A stretch of 38,168 nt of DNA from Bacteroidales bacterium (GCA_007133565.1 SLMM01000202.1:1-38168), one strand, 5' to 3'. Counted from the stretch's first letter, positions 17,896 through 27,368 are shown. The notes: a model not told the origin generated them from the letters alone. Program-made: numbers and translations.

Positions 17896-18993
17896 CTATT
17901 GATGTTCATCCGGGGGGATATCAATATTGCCCTTGCTAAACAGGTATCCGAAGGGGTTTAGTGCCGGAACATGGCGGCAAACAATGGTGATCATTGCGAA
18001 TACCGGAATAGACAGCACCATTCCCATGATTCCCCATATCTCATATCCAAGTATGACTGAAAGAATTATAAAGAAGGGGTGAACATCCAATTTGGGCCCC
18101 AGTACAATTGGCTGGAGAATATAGGTGTCGATAATCTGCGCAATTGCAAATGTCAGGGTAATGCCTATAACCGCACCCATGCCGCCGGTGGTTACCAGAC
18201 TCACTGCGAGGGCAAGACAATACCCGATAAAATTACCTACAACAGGTATGATAGATAGTGCAGCAGCTATTAAACTGATCAGTAAGGCGTTTTCCAGTCC
18301 CGAAATAACAAGGCCTGTAAAATACAAAATGGTCAGAAAAACCATCAGTAACAACTTCCCTGCCAGATATCTCCGGCTCACAGAAGATGAGCTTGAGATT
18401 ATACCGGCCACTTCATCGCGCTTATTATGAGGGAAGAACCTGAGGATAAACTCCCTGAACCTGTGCCGGAAATGGATAATAAGGAATATATATACAATAA
18501 TGATAAGTAGCCGCGTCAGGAATCCAAACAAAACGCCCATCAGGGTTAATGCTTGTCTGCGATGACTACCGGGATTCTGCAAGTTATCATCATCCGGCAA
18601 ATTTTTTTCTTTATCACGGGTAAAAACATTTAAGTGCTCTTTTTCAAGGGGGGTATTTTCAACCAGGTATTCTGATATTTCATCAATCGTTTCCTCAAGT
18701 CTCATTTGAATTTCCTCCCAGTCGTCAGCAAAACCTTTGATCTGCGATAATATTATTGACACATAGGTTGCAATTATAATAATCAGTATCAGAATTGATG
18801 TAAGTGTAGCCAGAACCTTATTCAATCCCCATTTTTCCAGTCTGTTTGTTATTGGAAACATCAAAAAAGCCAGTACCATGGCGGTAATAAGCGGAACAAG
18901 GAAAGATTCTGCCTTAACCAGTCCCGTAAATAAAAAATATAAGACAATCAGGGTGAGAGCAGAGTACAGAAGTATTTTTTTCCCTTTTATCAT
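17896..18993 (-). CDS. AI-2E family transporter (PerM/TqsA-like permease)
   Basis: Multi-TM. AI-2E family motifs: SIIPVVGNFIGYCLALAVSLVTTGG, IDTYILQPIVLGPKLDVHPFFIILSVILGYEIWGIMGMVLSIPVFAM. Confidence 0.88.
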   Translation of the reverse strand: MIKGKKILLYSALTLIVLYFLFTGLVKAESFLVPLITAMVLAFLMFPITNRLEKWGLNKVLATLTSILILIIIIATYVSIILSQIKGFADDWEEIQMRLEETIDEISEYLVENTPLEKEHLNVFTRDKEKNLPDDDNLQNPGSHRRQALTLMGVLFGFLTRLLIIIVYIFLIIHFRHRFREFILRFFPHNKRDEVAGIISSSSSVSRRYLAGKLLLMVFLTILYFTGLVISGLENALLISLIAAALSIIPVVGNFIGYCLALAVSLVTTGGMGAVIGITLTFAIAQIIDTYILQPIVLGPKLDVHPFFIILSVILGYEIWGIMGMVLSIPVFAMITIVCRHVPALNPFGYLFSKGNIDIPPDEHQ

Positions 18994-19053
18994 ACCGGGT
19001 TTGTCATCAGGTAAATAACCGGTCTCTCTCCGTCAGGTGAGCTACCGGGACTT

Positions 19054-19272
19054 TCAGTTACAGCATGAACCACTGCTTTTCCCTTTACCTTCACAAAGCA
19101 TCTCATCATGTCTCACACAGGTAATACCGCGCTTTTTCATTTCTTTGTTACGGCCAATGGAGGTGACCGGGAACCTGCCGTTCTTTTTCAGGAGCATGCT
19201 GACCGACAATCCCAGTAATACTAATGCCATCAGTACAATGGCTGTTGCCAGGATGATAAGATACTCTTTCAT
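19054..19272 (-). CDS. Small Cys-containing single-TM protein, divergent paralog of 17591-17788
   Basis: MKEYLIILATAIVLMALVLLGLSVSMLLKKNGRFPVTSIGRNKEMKKRGITCVRHDEMLCEGKGKSSGSCCN. Shares LSV..L....G(K/R)F...(K/R)(K/R)GITC with the other small protein. Confidence 0.6.
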   Translation of the reverse strand: MKEYLIILATAIVLMALVLLGLSVSMLLKKNGRFPVTSIGRNKEMKKRGITCVRHDEMLCEGKGKSSGSCCN

Positions 19273-19392
19273 TTGCCATGGGGTATATTGAATACAAATT
19301 TAACGCTAATCCTGGCGATGTCAAAAGTGCAGGCGGGTTTTATTGCCGGATTAATCAGAAAGCTTTGAACAAACCTTTGGAATTATTCTTAT

Positions 19393-19400
19393 TAAATTTG
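19393..19400 (+). promoter_or_regulatory. Candidate Bacteroidota -7 element upstream of the E1 fusion
   Basis: TAAATTTG matches TAnnTTTG, 38 bp before ATG 19438. The nearest TTTG is not at ideal spacing. Confidence 0.4.
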
Positions 19401-19437
19401 TAAGTCCTATCAATAGTAACGCGAAAAACAGATAATA

Positions 19438-21870
19438 ATGGAAAGCAGGCAGGCAGATAATAATTCCGGTTTGTCATATGAGGATTTTAAAACAGAGGTT
19501 CTCAATGATTACAGGCTTGCACATTTAAGCCGCAATCTGAGCATAACAGGCCGTAAAGAAGTACTGTCGGGAAAGGCCAAGTTCGGAATATTCGGCGATG
19601 GTAAGGAGGTAGCACAGATAGCTTTTGCGAAACGTTTCCGGAATGGTGACTGGCGCTCGGGGTACTACAGGGATCAGACTTTCATGATGGCGGCCGGACT
19701 TTTAAGTGCCCGGGAGTTCTTTTCGCAGCTTTACGGTGAAACTGAACCGGAGCTTAATCCTTCAAATGCAGGACGGTCTTTCAACAACCATTTTGCCACA
19801 AGAAGCCTTAATGAAGATGGTACCTGGCGCAATTTGATGAAGCAGAAAAATTCGTCGGCCGATATATCACCAACGGCAGGACAGATGCCGAGGTTACTCG
19901 GACTTGCATATGCATCGGCACTTTTTCGTAATATTCCTCAAATGCAACACTTTACGAATCTCACCAACAAAGGTGCTGAGGTTGCATTCGGTACAATTGG
20001 TGATGCAAGCACCTCGGAAGGCCATTTCTGGGAAACTATCAATGCGGCTGCAGTTCTGCAGGTACCCATGGCCCTTGCTGTTTGGGATGATGGTTATGGC
20101 ATTTCGGTGCCTAGGAAGTATCAGACTGCCAAGGAGAGTATTTCGGAAGTCCTGAAAGGATTCGAGCGCACCGCCGACAGCCCGGGAATTATAATCATGA
20201 AAGGCAAGGGGTGGGATTACCCCGGGCTTTGCAGGATGTTTGCCGAAGGAATAGACGTCTGCAGGCGTGAACATGTTCCTGTAGTGTTTCATGTAGATGA
20301 GATGACCCAACCCTTGGGCCATTCGACATCAGGCTCACATGAACGGTATAAATCACCGGAACGCCTGCAATGGGAGAAGGATCACGATCCGCTTGTGAAA
20401 ATGCGTGAATGGATAACCTCATCAGGCCTTGCCGGCGATTCAGAACTTGACACTGCAGAAAAGGAAGCGCTGGATGAGGCCAGGGAGGCCAGGAAAGATG
20501 CCTGGAGGTTGTACACCAAACCTGTTCTGGTTGAAAGGGATGCGCTGGTGAAGATAATTGATGACCGCACCTGTATTTGTAAAAGGGAGGGTTATGATAA
20601 GGTGGGTACTGTAACGGAAGAGCTGAAGAAGGTTGTATCTCCTATAAGAAAGGATAACATCAGTTCAGCAAGGAAGATCCTCCGCCATGTATGCGCAGAT
20701 TGTGAGATAAGGGAGAAGCTGCAGAAGGACCTTTCCTTATGGCTGAGACGCAACAGCGAAGACAATGCTGCAAGGTACAACACCCATTTATACAACGAAT
20801 CTGAATTTTCGGCGCTCAACGTTGAAGGAATACCTGCCGCCTACAGCAACGATTCTCCCATGGTGCCGGGGCGTGAGATCCTGAGGGACTTCTGGGCGGC
20901 TGCCCTGGAGAGGGACTCGAGAGTGTCAATTTTTGGTGAGGATACGGGTATTATAGGGGGTGTAAATCAATCCTACGAGGGACTGCAGATGAAGTATGGT
21001 GAGCTTCGGGTAACAGACACGGGTATCAGGGAGACAACAATCCTGGGCCAGGGGATAGGGATGGCACTTCGGGGTTTGAGGCCTGTGACCGAGATTCAGT
21101 ATCTCGACTACCTGTTGTATGCATTGCAGACCTTCAGCGACGACCTTGCCACAACACACTATCGCACAAGGGGCGGACAGGTAGCTCCGGTTATAGTAGT
21201 GACCAGGGGCCACAGGCTTGAGGGCATCTGGCATGCTGGCTCACCCGTCAGTATGATCATAAACTCCATCAGGGGAGTTTATGTATGTGTCCCGAGAGAC
21301 ATGACACAGGCTGCAGGTTTTTATAATACTTTGCTGCATGGGGAAGATCCGGCAATAGTGATAGAACCGCTCAACGGTTACAGGCTGAAAGAGAAACGGC
21401 CTGACAATACCGGAGAATACAGGATACCGCTTGGAGTGCCTGAAATAATGCGGGAGGGCACCGATATTTCAATAGTGACCTACGGCTCCTGTGTAAGGAT
21501 AGCGCTTGATACAGTTGACCAGCTGGCAGGATTTGACATCTCAGCCGAGCTTATTGATGTGCAGACTCTGCTGCCGTTCGACCGCCCCGATATGATAAAA
21601 AAATCGTTGCAGAAAACAGGAAGGATAATCTTTTTTGACGAGGATGTTCCCGGTGGTGGTACCGCATATATGATGCAACAGGTCATTGAGGAGAGGGGAG
21701 GGTTCTTTTGGCTTGATGCGGAACCGCAGACGCTTACCGGCAGGGATCACAGGACTGCATATACATCGGACGGTGACTATTTCTCCAATCCTAATGCCGA
21801 AGATCTTTTTGAAATGGCTTATGAGATGATGCACCGCTCCGATCCCTCAAAATACCCAGGGCTGTTCTGA
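19438..21870 (+). CDS. Fused alpha/beta 2-oxoacid dehydrogenase E1 component
   Basis: N-terminal E1alpha-type TPP domain (FGTIGDASTSEGHFWETINAAAVLQVPMALAVWDDGYGISVP), then an E1beta-type pyrimidine and transketolase C domain (ALERDSRVSIFGEDTGIIGGVNQSYEGL, ETTILGQGIGMALRGLRPVTEIQY, FFDEDVPGGGTAYMMQQV). Confidence 0.9.
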   Translation: MESRQADNNSGLSYEDFKTEVLNDYRLAHLSRNLSITGRKEVLSGKAKFGIFGDGKEVAQIAFAKRFRNGDWRSGYYRDQTFMMAAGLLSAREFFSQLYGETEPELNPSNAGRSFNNHFATRSLNEDGTWRNLMKQKNSSADISPTAGQMPRLLGLAYASALFRNIPQMQHFTNLTNKGAEVAFGTIGDASTSEGHFWETINAAAVLQVPMALAVWDDGYGISVPRKYQTAKESISEVLKGFERTADSPGIIIMKGKGWDYPGLCRMFAEGIDVCRREHVPVVFHVDEMTQPLGHSTSGSHERYKSPERLQWEKDHDPLVKMREWITSSGLAGDSELDTAEKEALDEAREARKDAWRLYTKPVLVERDALVKIIDDRTCICKREGYDKVGTVTEELKKVVSPIRKDNISSARKILRHVCADCEIREKLQKDLSLWLRRNSEDNAARYNTHLYNESEFSALNVEGIPAAYSNDSPMVPGREILRDFWAAALERDSRVSIFGEDTGIIGGVNQSYEGLQMKYGELRVTDTGIRETTILGQGIGMALRGLRPVTEIQYLDYLLYALQTFSDDLATTHYRTRGGQVAPVIVVTRGHRLEGIWHAGSPVSMIINSIRGVYVCVPRDMTQAAGFYNTLLHGEDPAIVIEPLNGYRLKEKRPDNTGEYRIPLGVPEIMREGTDISIVTYGSCVRIALDTVDQLAGFDISAELIDVQTLLPFDRPDMIKKSLQKTGRIIFFDEDVPGGGTAYMMQQVIEERGGFFWLDAEPQTLTGRDHRTAYTSDGDYFSNPNAEDLFEMAYEMMHRSDPSKYPGLF

Positions 21871-21904
21871 CATGCAGGCCTTTTATCCGCCAAACCCCTG
21901 CATG
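21871..21904. terminator. Possible hairpin/bidirectional terminator between convergent E1 and nhaC genes
   Basis: CATGCAGG (21871-21878) and CCTGCATG (21897-21904) form a perfect 8-bp stem. No strong T run. Confidence 0.3.
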
Positions 21905-21939
21905 CGGTGATCCCGGTATAGGTGGGATGCGCGCGGTTA

Positions 21940-23412
21940 TTATTCACCCATCTCAATACTCCTGCTTCTGCCGTCATCTGAAAGGCGCCTTATCTTTATA
22001 TTGAAGGCTGCCATGAATATTGACATGAAGGGGCTGATTATATTGAAAAACGCCCATGGAAGATAGCTGAGGGTGGGCACTCCGAGTACGGCTGACTGCG
22101 TTGCACCACAGGTGTTCCATGGTATAAGCACTGATGTTACCGTACCTGAATCCTCGAGTGTGCGGCTGAGCACCTCCGGCTTAAGCCCCCTGTCCCTGTA
22201 TGTCTTTGCGAACATCCTTCCCGGCACCACTATTGAAATGTACTGGTCTGATGCCGTTACATTAAAGAACAGGCAGGTGCTGACAGTTGTTGCGACCAGC
22301 GATCCTGTTGTCTTTGCAAACCGCATCAGGCTGTTGGTAATTTTTACAAGCATCCCTGCCGCCTCCATGACACCACCGAATATCATTGCAGTCATTATCA
22401 GCCATATGGTATTTAGCATGCCTGCCATGCCCCCTGTGGTTAACAGGTCATTTACCTGTGGGTCGGCGGTCTCAATCGCAATCCTGCCGTACATGCTTTT
22501 CATGACTGCAATATAGGAGGCGCTCGGGTAGTTGCCGGTTACTCCCGAAATCTGCTCAATTATCTGGGGCTGAAATATGAGGGCAAAAACGGCGCCAAGA
22601 AGGGTTCCTGCCAGAAGAGAGGGAAGAGGTGGCACCTTGTTGACTATAATGGTCACCAGCACCGCAGGAACGATGAACAGTAACGGGGTGATGTTGAAAC
22701 TGCTTTCGATTGCGGCAAGTGTAGCCTGCACATTGGCTGCATCGCCTTCGGGACTGTAGAAGAAACCTATGCCCATAAATATTATGAGGGTAATAAATAT
22801 TGACGGACCGGTTGTCAGGGCCATGTACCTGATATGAGTGAAAAGGTCTGTGCCTGCCATTGCCGGAGCAAGGTTAGTGGTGTCAGACAGCGGCGACATT
22901 TTGTCGCCGAAATAGGCTCCGGAAATGATTGCTCCGGCTACCATTCCTTCATTGAAGCCCATTGCATTGCCTATGCCCAGCAATGCAATTCCAATTGTTG
23001 CAACCGTCGACCAGGAGCTGCCTGTTGCAACTGAAACAAGCGCTGACACCACAACACATGCCAACAGGAATATTGAGGGATTCAGTATCTGTAATCCGTA
23101 ATAAATCATTGCGGGCACCACACCGCTCAACAGCCATGTTCCTGCAAGCGATCCTATGAGCAGAAGTATCATCATAGACGGCATTGCCGAACCTATGCTC
23201 TGCACGATCTTTTTTCTGACATCGTACCAGTTGTGGCCGAGGTATACGGCAATGATACCCCCTGTTGCGGCTGCAAGCAACAAAGCTATCTGGTTTGCAC
23301 CCGAGAGGGTGTCGTCACCAAAAAAATAGACATTCAGGGTGAGGAAAGCAATTAGGATGAGCACAGGTACAATTGCCTGGATCAGTGAAGGTTCTCTGGT
23401 TGCATTACTCAT
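21940..23412 (-). CDS. nhaC: Na+/H+ antiporter NhaC family
   Basis: Multi-TM, NhaC motifs: SVATGSSWSTVATIGIALLGIGNAMGFNEGMVAGAIISGAYFGDKMSPLSDTTNLAPAMAGTDLFTHIRYM. Confidence 0.9.
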   Translation of the reverse strand: MSNATREPSLIQAIVPVLILIAFLTLNVYFFGDDTLSGANQIALLLAAATGGIIAVYLGHNWYDVRKKIVQSIGSAMPSMMILLLIGSLAGTWLLSGVVPAMIYYGLQILNPSIFLLACVVVSALVSVATGSSWSTVATIGIALLGIGNAMGFNEGMVAGAIISGAYFGDKMSPLSDTTNLAPAMAGTDLFTHIRYMALTTGPSIFITLIIFMGIGFFYSPEGDAANVQATLAAIESSFNITPLLFIVPAVLVTIIVNKVPPLPSLLAGTLLGAVFALIFQPQIIEQISGVTGNYPSASYIAVMKSMYGRIAIETADPQVNDLLTTGGMAGMLNTIWLIMTAMIFGGVMEAAGMLVKITNSLMRFAKTTGSLVATTVSTCLFFNVTASDQYISIVVPGRMFAKTYRDRGLKPEVLSRTLEDSGTVTSVLIPWNTCGATQSAVLGVPTLSYLPWAFFNIISPFMSIFMAAFNIKIRRLSDDGRSRSIEMGE

Positions 23413-23481
23413 CTGGATATAATTGTTTTTTACCTGTACTGCCTGAAACGGTGCAGTACCGGCCGGATTTCCTGAAATGTC

Positions 23482-25080
23482 CTAATTGCCGGCCCGTTTG
23501 TATTCGACAATTCGGGTATAGTCAGCCGGGTAAAGGCCCACTTCTATCATTTTTGGCCTCAGGGTGAAAATCACATTGAGCTGCTTCACTTTGCCCTCAT
23601 GGTCAATGTCGAAGGTCACAAACTTCTCCCGCATGCCCGGATTGCGCCAGGATGCCCTGAAAGTATCATAGTGCCAGTGCTCCAGGTATGCGACCATTTC
23701 CTGGTCTCCCCAGAAACATATTTCCAGTGCCCCATCCTCACCCATCCTTACTTCGAGGTCATCATATACAATATCATGGTACGTGCCTGTGTAAGCTTCA
23801 AGGTGAAGTGAAGGCCTGGTTCCGGTGACCCTCGCCTCCTCAATCCTCTTTCTTTCTAAAAGAAGTGATTCCTTTTCAGCCTGATGTTGTCTGAAGAACA
23901 TGTCATGCCAGTCGTGATCTCTTTCAATATTGAGTGCCCTGTCCAGTATCCATCTCACGATCGCCGGCCGTAATCCGCAGAACAGGTTCCCTGCCGCGAA
24001 GATGCCCATATCCAGAGCAGGCACTAATACAATGATCGAATTAATCCCGTCAGTTGCCCCTCCGTGTTGAAATATCCTGTGTTCCTCATAATATCCGCTG
24101 TTCCAGCCAAGAGTATAGGCTGTAAAATGGCCTGTCATGGGGTCCCTTGCCGGAAAGGCGTATTGAGGCTGGAAAATGTCACTCATCACCTCCCTGCTTA
24201 CCAGTCTCCTGTCCTTGTATTTCCCCGGCTCACCAAGGTTGAACAGCATCCATTGAGCCATGTCTGTTGCCGAGGCATTGACTGAAGCAGCAGGCCCTAC
24301 ATTATCGAAGTTGCGCCTGGGAATTGGTTGAACAATCCCTTCGATCTCCTGGTGTGGCCATGCGGCATTATCGTTTTCGGCTATTTCAGTAATTGATACC
24401 GATGCCGAATTCATTTCGAGCGGACTGAATATATGTTCCGGCATAAACTCATCCCAACTTATTCCTGCAGCTCCTTCGATTACCATACCTGCCACCATAT
24501 ACATCATGTTGCTGTAAAGGTAACCCGACCTGAAGGGGATTTCAAAAGGCTGGCGGCTGACGTGGTCAAGAATAGTGCGCCGGTCTCTGCCGGGCATAAA
24601 AACCAGTCTGTTACCTGTCATGCGCCCTATTCCGACACGATGTGAAAGAAGGTCTCTTACCGTAACCATTTCAGACACCCACGGGTTTGAGAGCCCGAAC
24701 CAGGGGAGGTGTTCCCTGACAGTATCGTCCCAGTGCAATATCCCCTCGTCTACAAGCATTCCCAGTGCCGTTGCAGTCATCGCCTTTGTGGTTGATGCCA
24801 CTCCGAAAACAGTGTGTTCGTCCACTTTTGCATCCTCACCCAGTTTTCTTACACCGAACCCCCTGGCATAAATAACCTCACCTTCTCTTACAACCGAAAT
24901 TACAAGTCCGGGAATACCCCAATCCTTCATCCCCCTCTCAACAAACTCATCCAGCCCCTGCAGTTCGGCTGCATCCTGGGCATCGACAGTGGAGTGTAAT
25001 GAAAGGAGCACCAGGAAGAGCAATCCCGGTGCGAGAGCGTATCTGAACGCAGTTGCAGTGCGGGTTTTCCATGAGCTCAT
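23482..25080 (-). CDS. Exported serine hydrolase (beta-lactamase/class C-like) with C-terminal DUF3471-like region
   Basis: Signal peptide, SxxK motif VASTTKAMTA, YSN motif (GYLYSNMMY), HGG (FQHGGATDGINS). Confidence 0.87.
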   Translation of the reverse strand: MSSWKTRTATAFRYALAPGLLFLVLLSLHSTVDAQDAAELQGLDEFVERGMKDWGIPGLVISVVREGEVIYARGFGVRKLGEDAKVDEHTVFGVASTTKAMTATALGMLVDEGILHWDDTVREHLPWFGLSNPWVSEMVTVRDLLSHRVGIGRMTGNRLVFMPGRDRRTILDHVSRQPFEIPFRSGYLYSNMMYMVAGMVIEGAAGISWDEFMPEHIFSPLEMNSASVSITEIAENDNAAWPHQEIEGIVQPIPRRNFDNVGPAASVNASATDMAQWMLFNLGEPGKYKDRRLVSREVMSDIFQPQYAFPARDPMTGHFTAYTLGWNSGYYEEHRIFQHGGATDGINSIIVLVPALDMGIFAAGNLFCGLRPAIVRWILDRALNIERDHDWHDMFFRQHQAEKESLLLERKRIEEARVTGTRPSLHLEAYTGTYHDIVYDDLEVRMGEDGALEICFWGDQEMVAYLEHWHYDTFRASWRNPGMREKFVTFDIDHEGKVKQLNVIFTLRPKMIEVGLYPADYTRIVEYKRAGN

Positions 25081-25173
25081 ATTGCTTTATTTAAGTAGGT
25101 AAACTCGTATTAGAATTTTTAAGGCACCAAGATACATATTTTTTGTTTTTTGTCTAACGCTTAAGATTTAATG

Positions 25174-25196
25174 CCTGCAGCCAGACCGGCTGCAGG
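25174..25196. repeat. Perfect 9-bp stem inverted repeat in a long intergenic region
   Basis: CCTGCAGCC-agacc-GGCTGCAGG. Confidence 0.6.
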
Positions 25197-25446
25197 AAAC
25201 TCTTAGGTCTGCTGCCGGGAGCCGGGCAGAAAACCCGGGGTGTTTCCAAACAAAAGGACTGTTGTTTTGTCAACATTGTTTCAACTGATTAGTAACAATG
25301 GTTGTTGAAATTAAAGCTATAATTATCAGTAATATGTGTTTTTATTACAGTATTATGTGAACAGAGCATGCCATATTTGTTAACAGAAAACCCGTGTCAC
25401 GTTTCAAAAAGTGATGAACCTTATTACAGGAGCCTCTATACTGATT

Positions 25447-25851
25447 ATGATTAAAAAGAGACCAACCCATATCTGCAACTGTAACTGTAATGGCAATTCC
25501 CCCATCCCGGGACTCTGGCTCATAGACTCCTCTGGTGCCGTAAAGATTGACCATGATGAAATACTATACTGCCACCATAACAACGATATTACCAGAATTG
25601 TCTATGCGGGCGGGAAATATACCTGTGCCCAGGTGCCGCTTAAAAAAATTGAGCAGAGGCTCTGTAAAAGGAAGTTTTTCCGTTGTCACAGGAATTATCT
25701 TGTCAACCTGGATGCTGCCGGCAGATACCTTTCCGGCGCTGACCATATTTCAATCTCCGGAAAAAGCCGCATACCAGTTTCAAGGCGAAGAAAAGGGATG
25801 CTTATGGACCTCCTTTGCCGGGTGGAGACTGATGCCGGCCTCACAGCATAA
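25447..25851 (+). CDS. Stand-alone LytTR DNA-binding domain protein with Cys-rich N-terminus
   Basis: LytTR pattern (DEILYCHHNNDITRIVYAGGKYTCAQVPLKKIEQRL...FFRCHRNYLVNLDAA...IPVSRRRK). No receiver domain. ATG 25411 is an alternative start. Confidence 0.8.
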   Translation: MIKKRPTHICNCNCNGNSPIPGLWLIDSSGAVKIDHDEILYCHHNNDITRIVYAGGKYTCAQVPLKKIEQRLCKRKFFRCHRNYLVNLDAAGRYLSGADHISISGKSRIPVSRRRKGMLMDLLCRVETDAGLTA

Positions 25852-26097
25852 ACAGATGTGAACCGATATCCGAAGGCCTGCTGCATGAATCAGCCTGCTC
25901 TTACCGTTCAGGTGGCGAATCTGACCGTTCATCTTTTTTTTAACAGCGGGTTACCCGATATTCCGGGAAATTCCTTAAATTTAATATTAGCAGGTTTGAT
26001 TCGATTAAAGCATTACTAATCTTATCAACACCAGAAAAACAAGTTTGAATGACCTGAATTGGAGGGGTGAGGATTGTAAATCGAAAACACCTTCAAA

Positions 26098-26415
26098 ATG
26101 GATAACAAAAAGGAATGGTTCTTATGCCCGGCAGTGCTCAGGCGCATCCTCTACTTCGAGAGCGATAACGGCTATTCTCTCATGGTAATGAAGAACCGTC
26201 AACAGGAGATCATTGATCTTTCCCTGAACAGTATTGAGGCAATGCTGCCGGTCGATAAGTTCAGCAGGGTACACCGAAGCTACCTGGTAAATATGGAAGC
26301 TGTATCCGCATTAAGGTATTACGGTACGCAGCTGCTTGCCTGTGTTCAGGATTACAGGATTCCTGTATCCCGACGGAAGGGGAAGGCCCTTCTTGGCAGC
26401 CTCGATTGCCTCTGA
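26098..26415 (+). CDS. Stand-alone LytTR DNA-binding domain protein
   Basis: RRILYFESDNGYSLMVMKNRQQEIIDLSLNSIEAMLPVDKFSRVHRSYLVNMEAVSAL...RIPVSRRKGKALL. No receiver domain. Confidence 0.82.
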   Translation: MDNKKEWFLCPAVLRRILYFESDNGYSLMVMKNRQQEIIDLSLNSIEAMLPVDKFSRVHRSYLVNMEAVSALRYYGTQLLACVQDYRIPVSRRKGKALLGSLDCL

Positions 26416-26471
26416 ACATTCAGGGTTGTACCTGGAAGTCCGGCACGTCAATGCCGGCAGTTTCCGGTCCG

Positions 26472-27368
26472 TTATCTGGTTTGCCGGAGCCTGCCGTAAA
26501 GCATCAAGGTTACTATTATGCCAAAGATGAAGGTTGATGAGATTGTTTCAACCATATGACTGAAGCGGACACTGGCAAGTGGCATCAGGGGGTTCTCAAG
26601 TATGTGCACAATGTTTGAGGGCAGGCTGAAGAATAATCCTGTAATCACCGCGGTGGACCATTTGTTCAGACGCGAGCCCATTATTACCGGAAGAGCAAGC
26701 AGGGCCCAGGCAATACCCCTTGAAAGCTGCATCAGCAGCAGTCCCGGTTCATTTTCGAATGTGCCGGCAGTATGTTTCCAGAAAGGTGCAATTTCGCCTT
26801 CGCTTCCATAGAAAGCACGAAGTTCGGGGTTTTGCCAGGCTATAAAATAACCTGCCAACCAGTATAGAATCACGTATATTACTGATATAAGTGCAAGCCT
26901 CCATGCCCAGTCGGCAAAAGGCATTCTGCAAACATGTGCAGGCTCCGGATGCTCACCGCCACGCCATTTTCCCAATATCAGCACCGATGATGGTATGAAC
27001 ACTAGCGCCGGAGGAATGCCCATCAGGAACAGGCCCCTGAGCACCCCTGAACTAACGTTAATATCCGACAGGAAATACCATGTTTCTACCTGTGTCAGGA
27101 AAGTGTTCACTCCATACCAGGACAGAGCCAGCAGGCCCGCCAGCTTCCATCCCCTCCACCTTGATGTAAGCACAAGCAGCGATGCGACGAAAGTGTTTAC
27201 TGCTGCAATTATCAATAAGCCGGCAACTCCGGGCACAAACGCCGGTTCCGGTTCGGTATCGGGGACCATCCCTTCGATAAATGTTGACCCACCGATAAAT
27301 GTGATGGTAAACACCAGGATAAGAACAAGCAATCGCAAAATCATCACAAGGCTATGGAGAGGCTTCAT
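26472..27368 (-). CDS. Multi-pass membrane protein of unknown function
   Basis: 298-aa ORF with several hydrophobic segments, flanked by convergent and divergent genes. No family recognised. Confidence 0.6.
   Translation of the reverse strand: MKPLHSLVMILRLLVLILVFTITFIGGSTFIEGMVPDTEPEPAFVPGVAGLLIIAAVNTFVASLLVLTSRWRGWKLAGLLALSWYGVNTFLTQVETWYFLSDINVSSGVLRGLFLMGIPPALVFIPSSVLILGKWRGGEHPEPAHVCRMPFADWAWRLALISVIYVILYWLAGYFIAWQNPELRAFYGSEGEIAPFWKHTAGTFENEPGLLLMQLSRGIAWALLALPVIMGSRLNKWSTAVITGLFFSLPSNIVHILENPLMPLASVRFSHMVETISSTFIFGIIVTLMLYGRLRQTR

Noticed and set aside
26440-26457. CCGGCA-cgtcaa-TGCCGG hairpin between convergent genes
   Set aside because: Short 6-bp stem with no T tract; could be chance.
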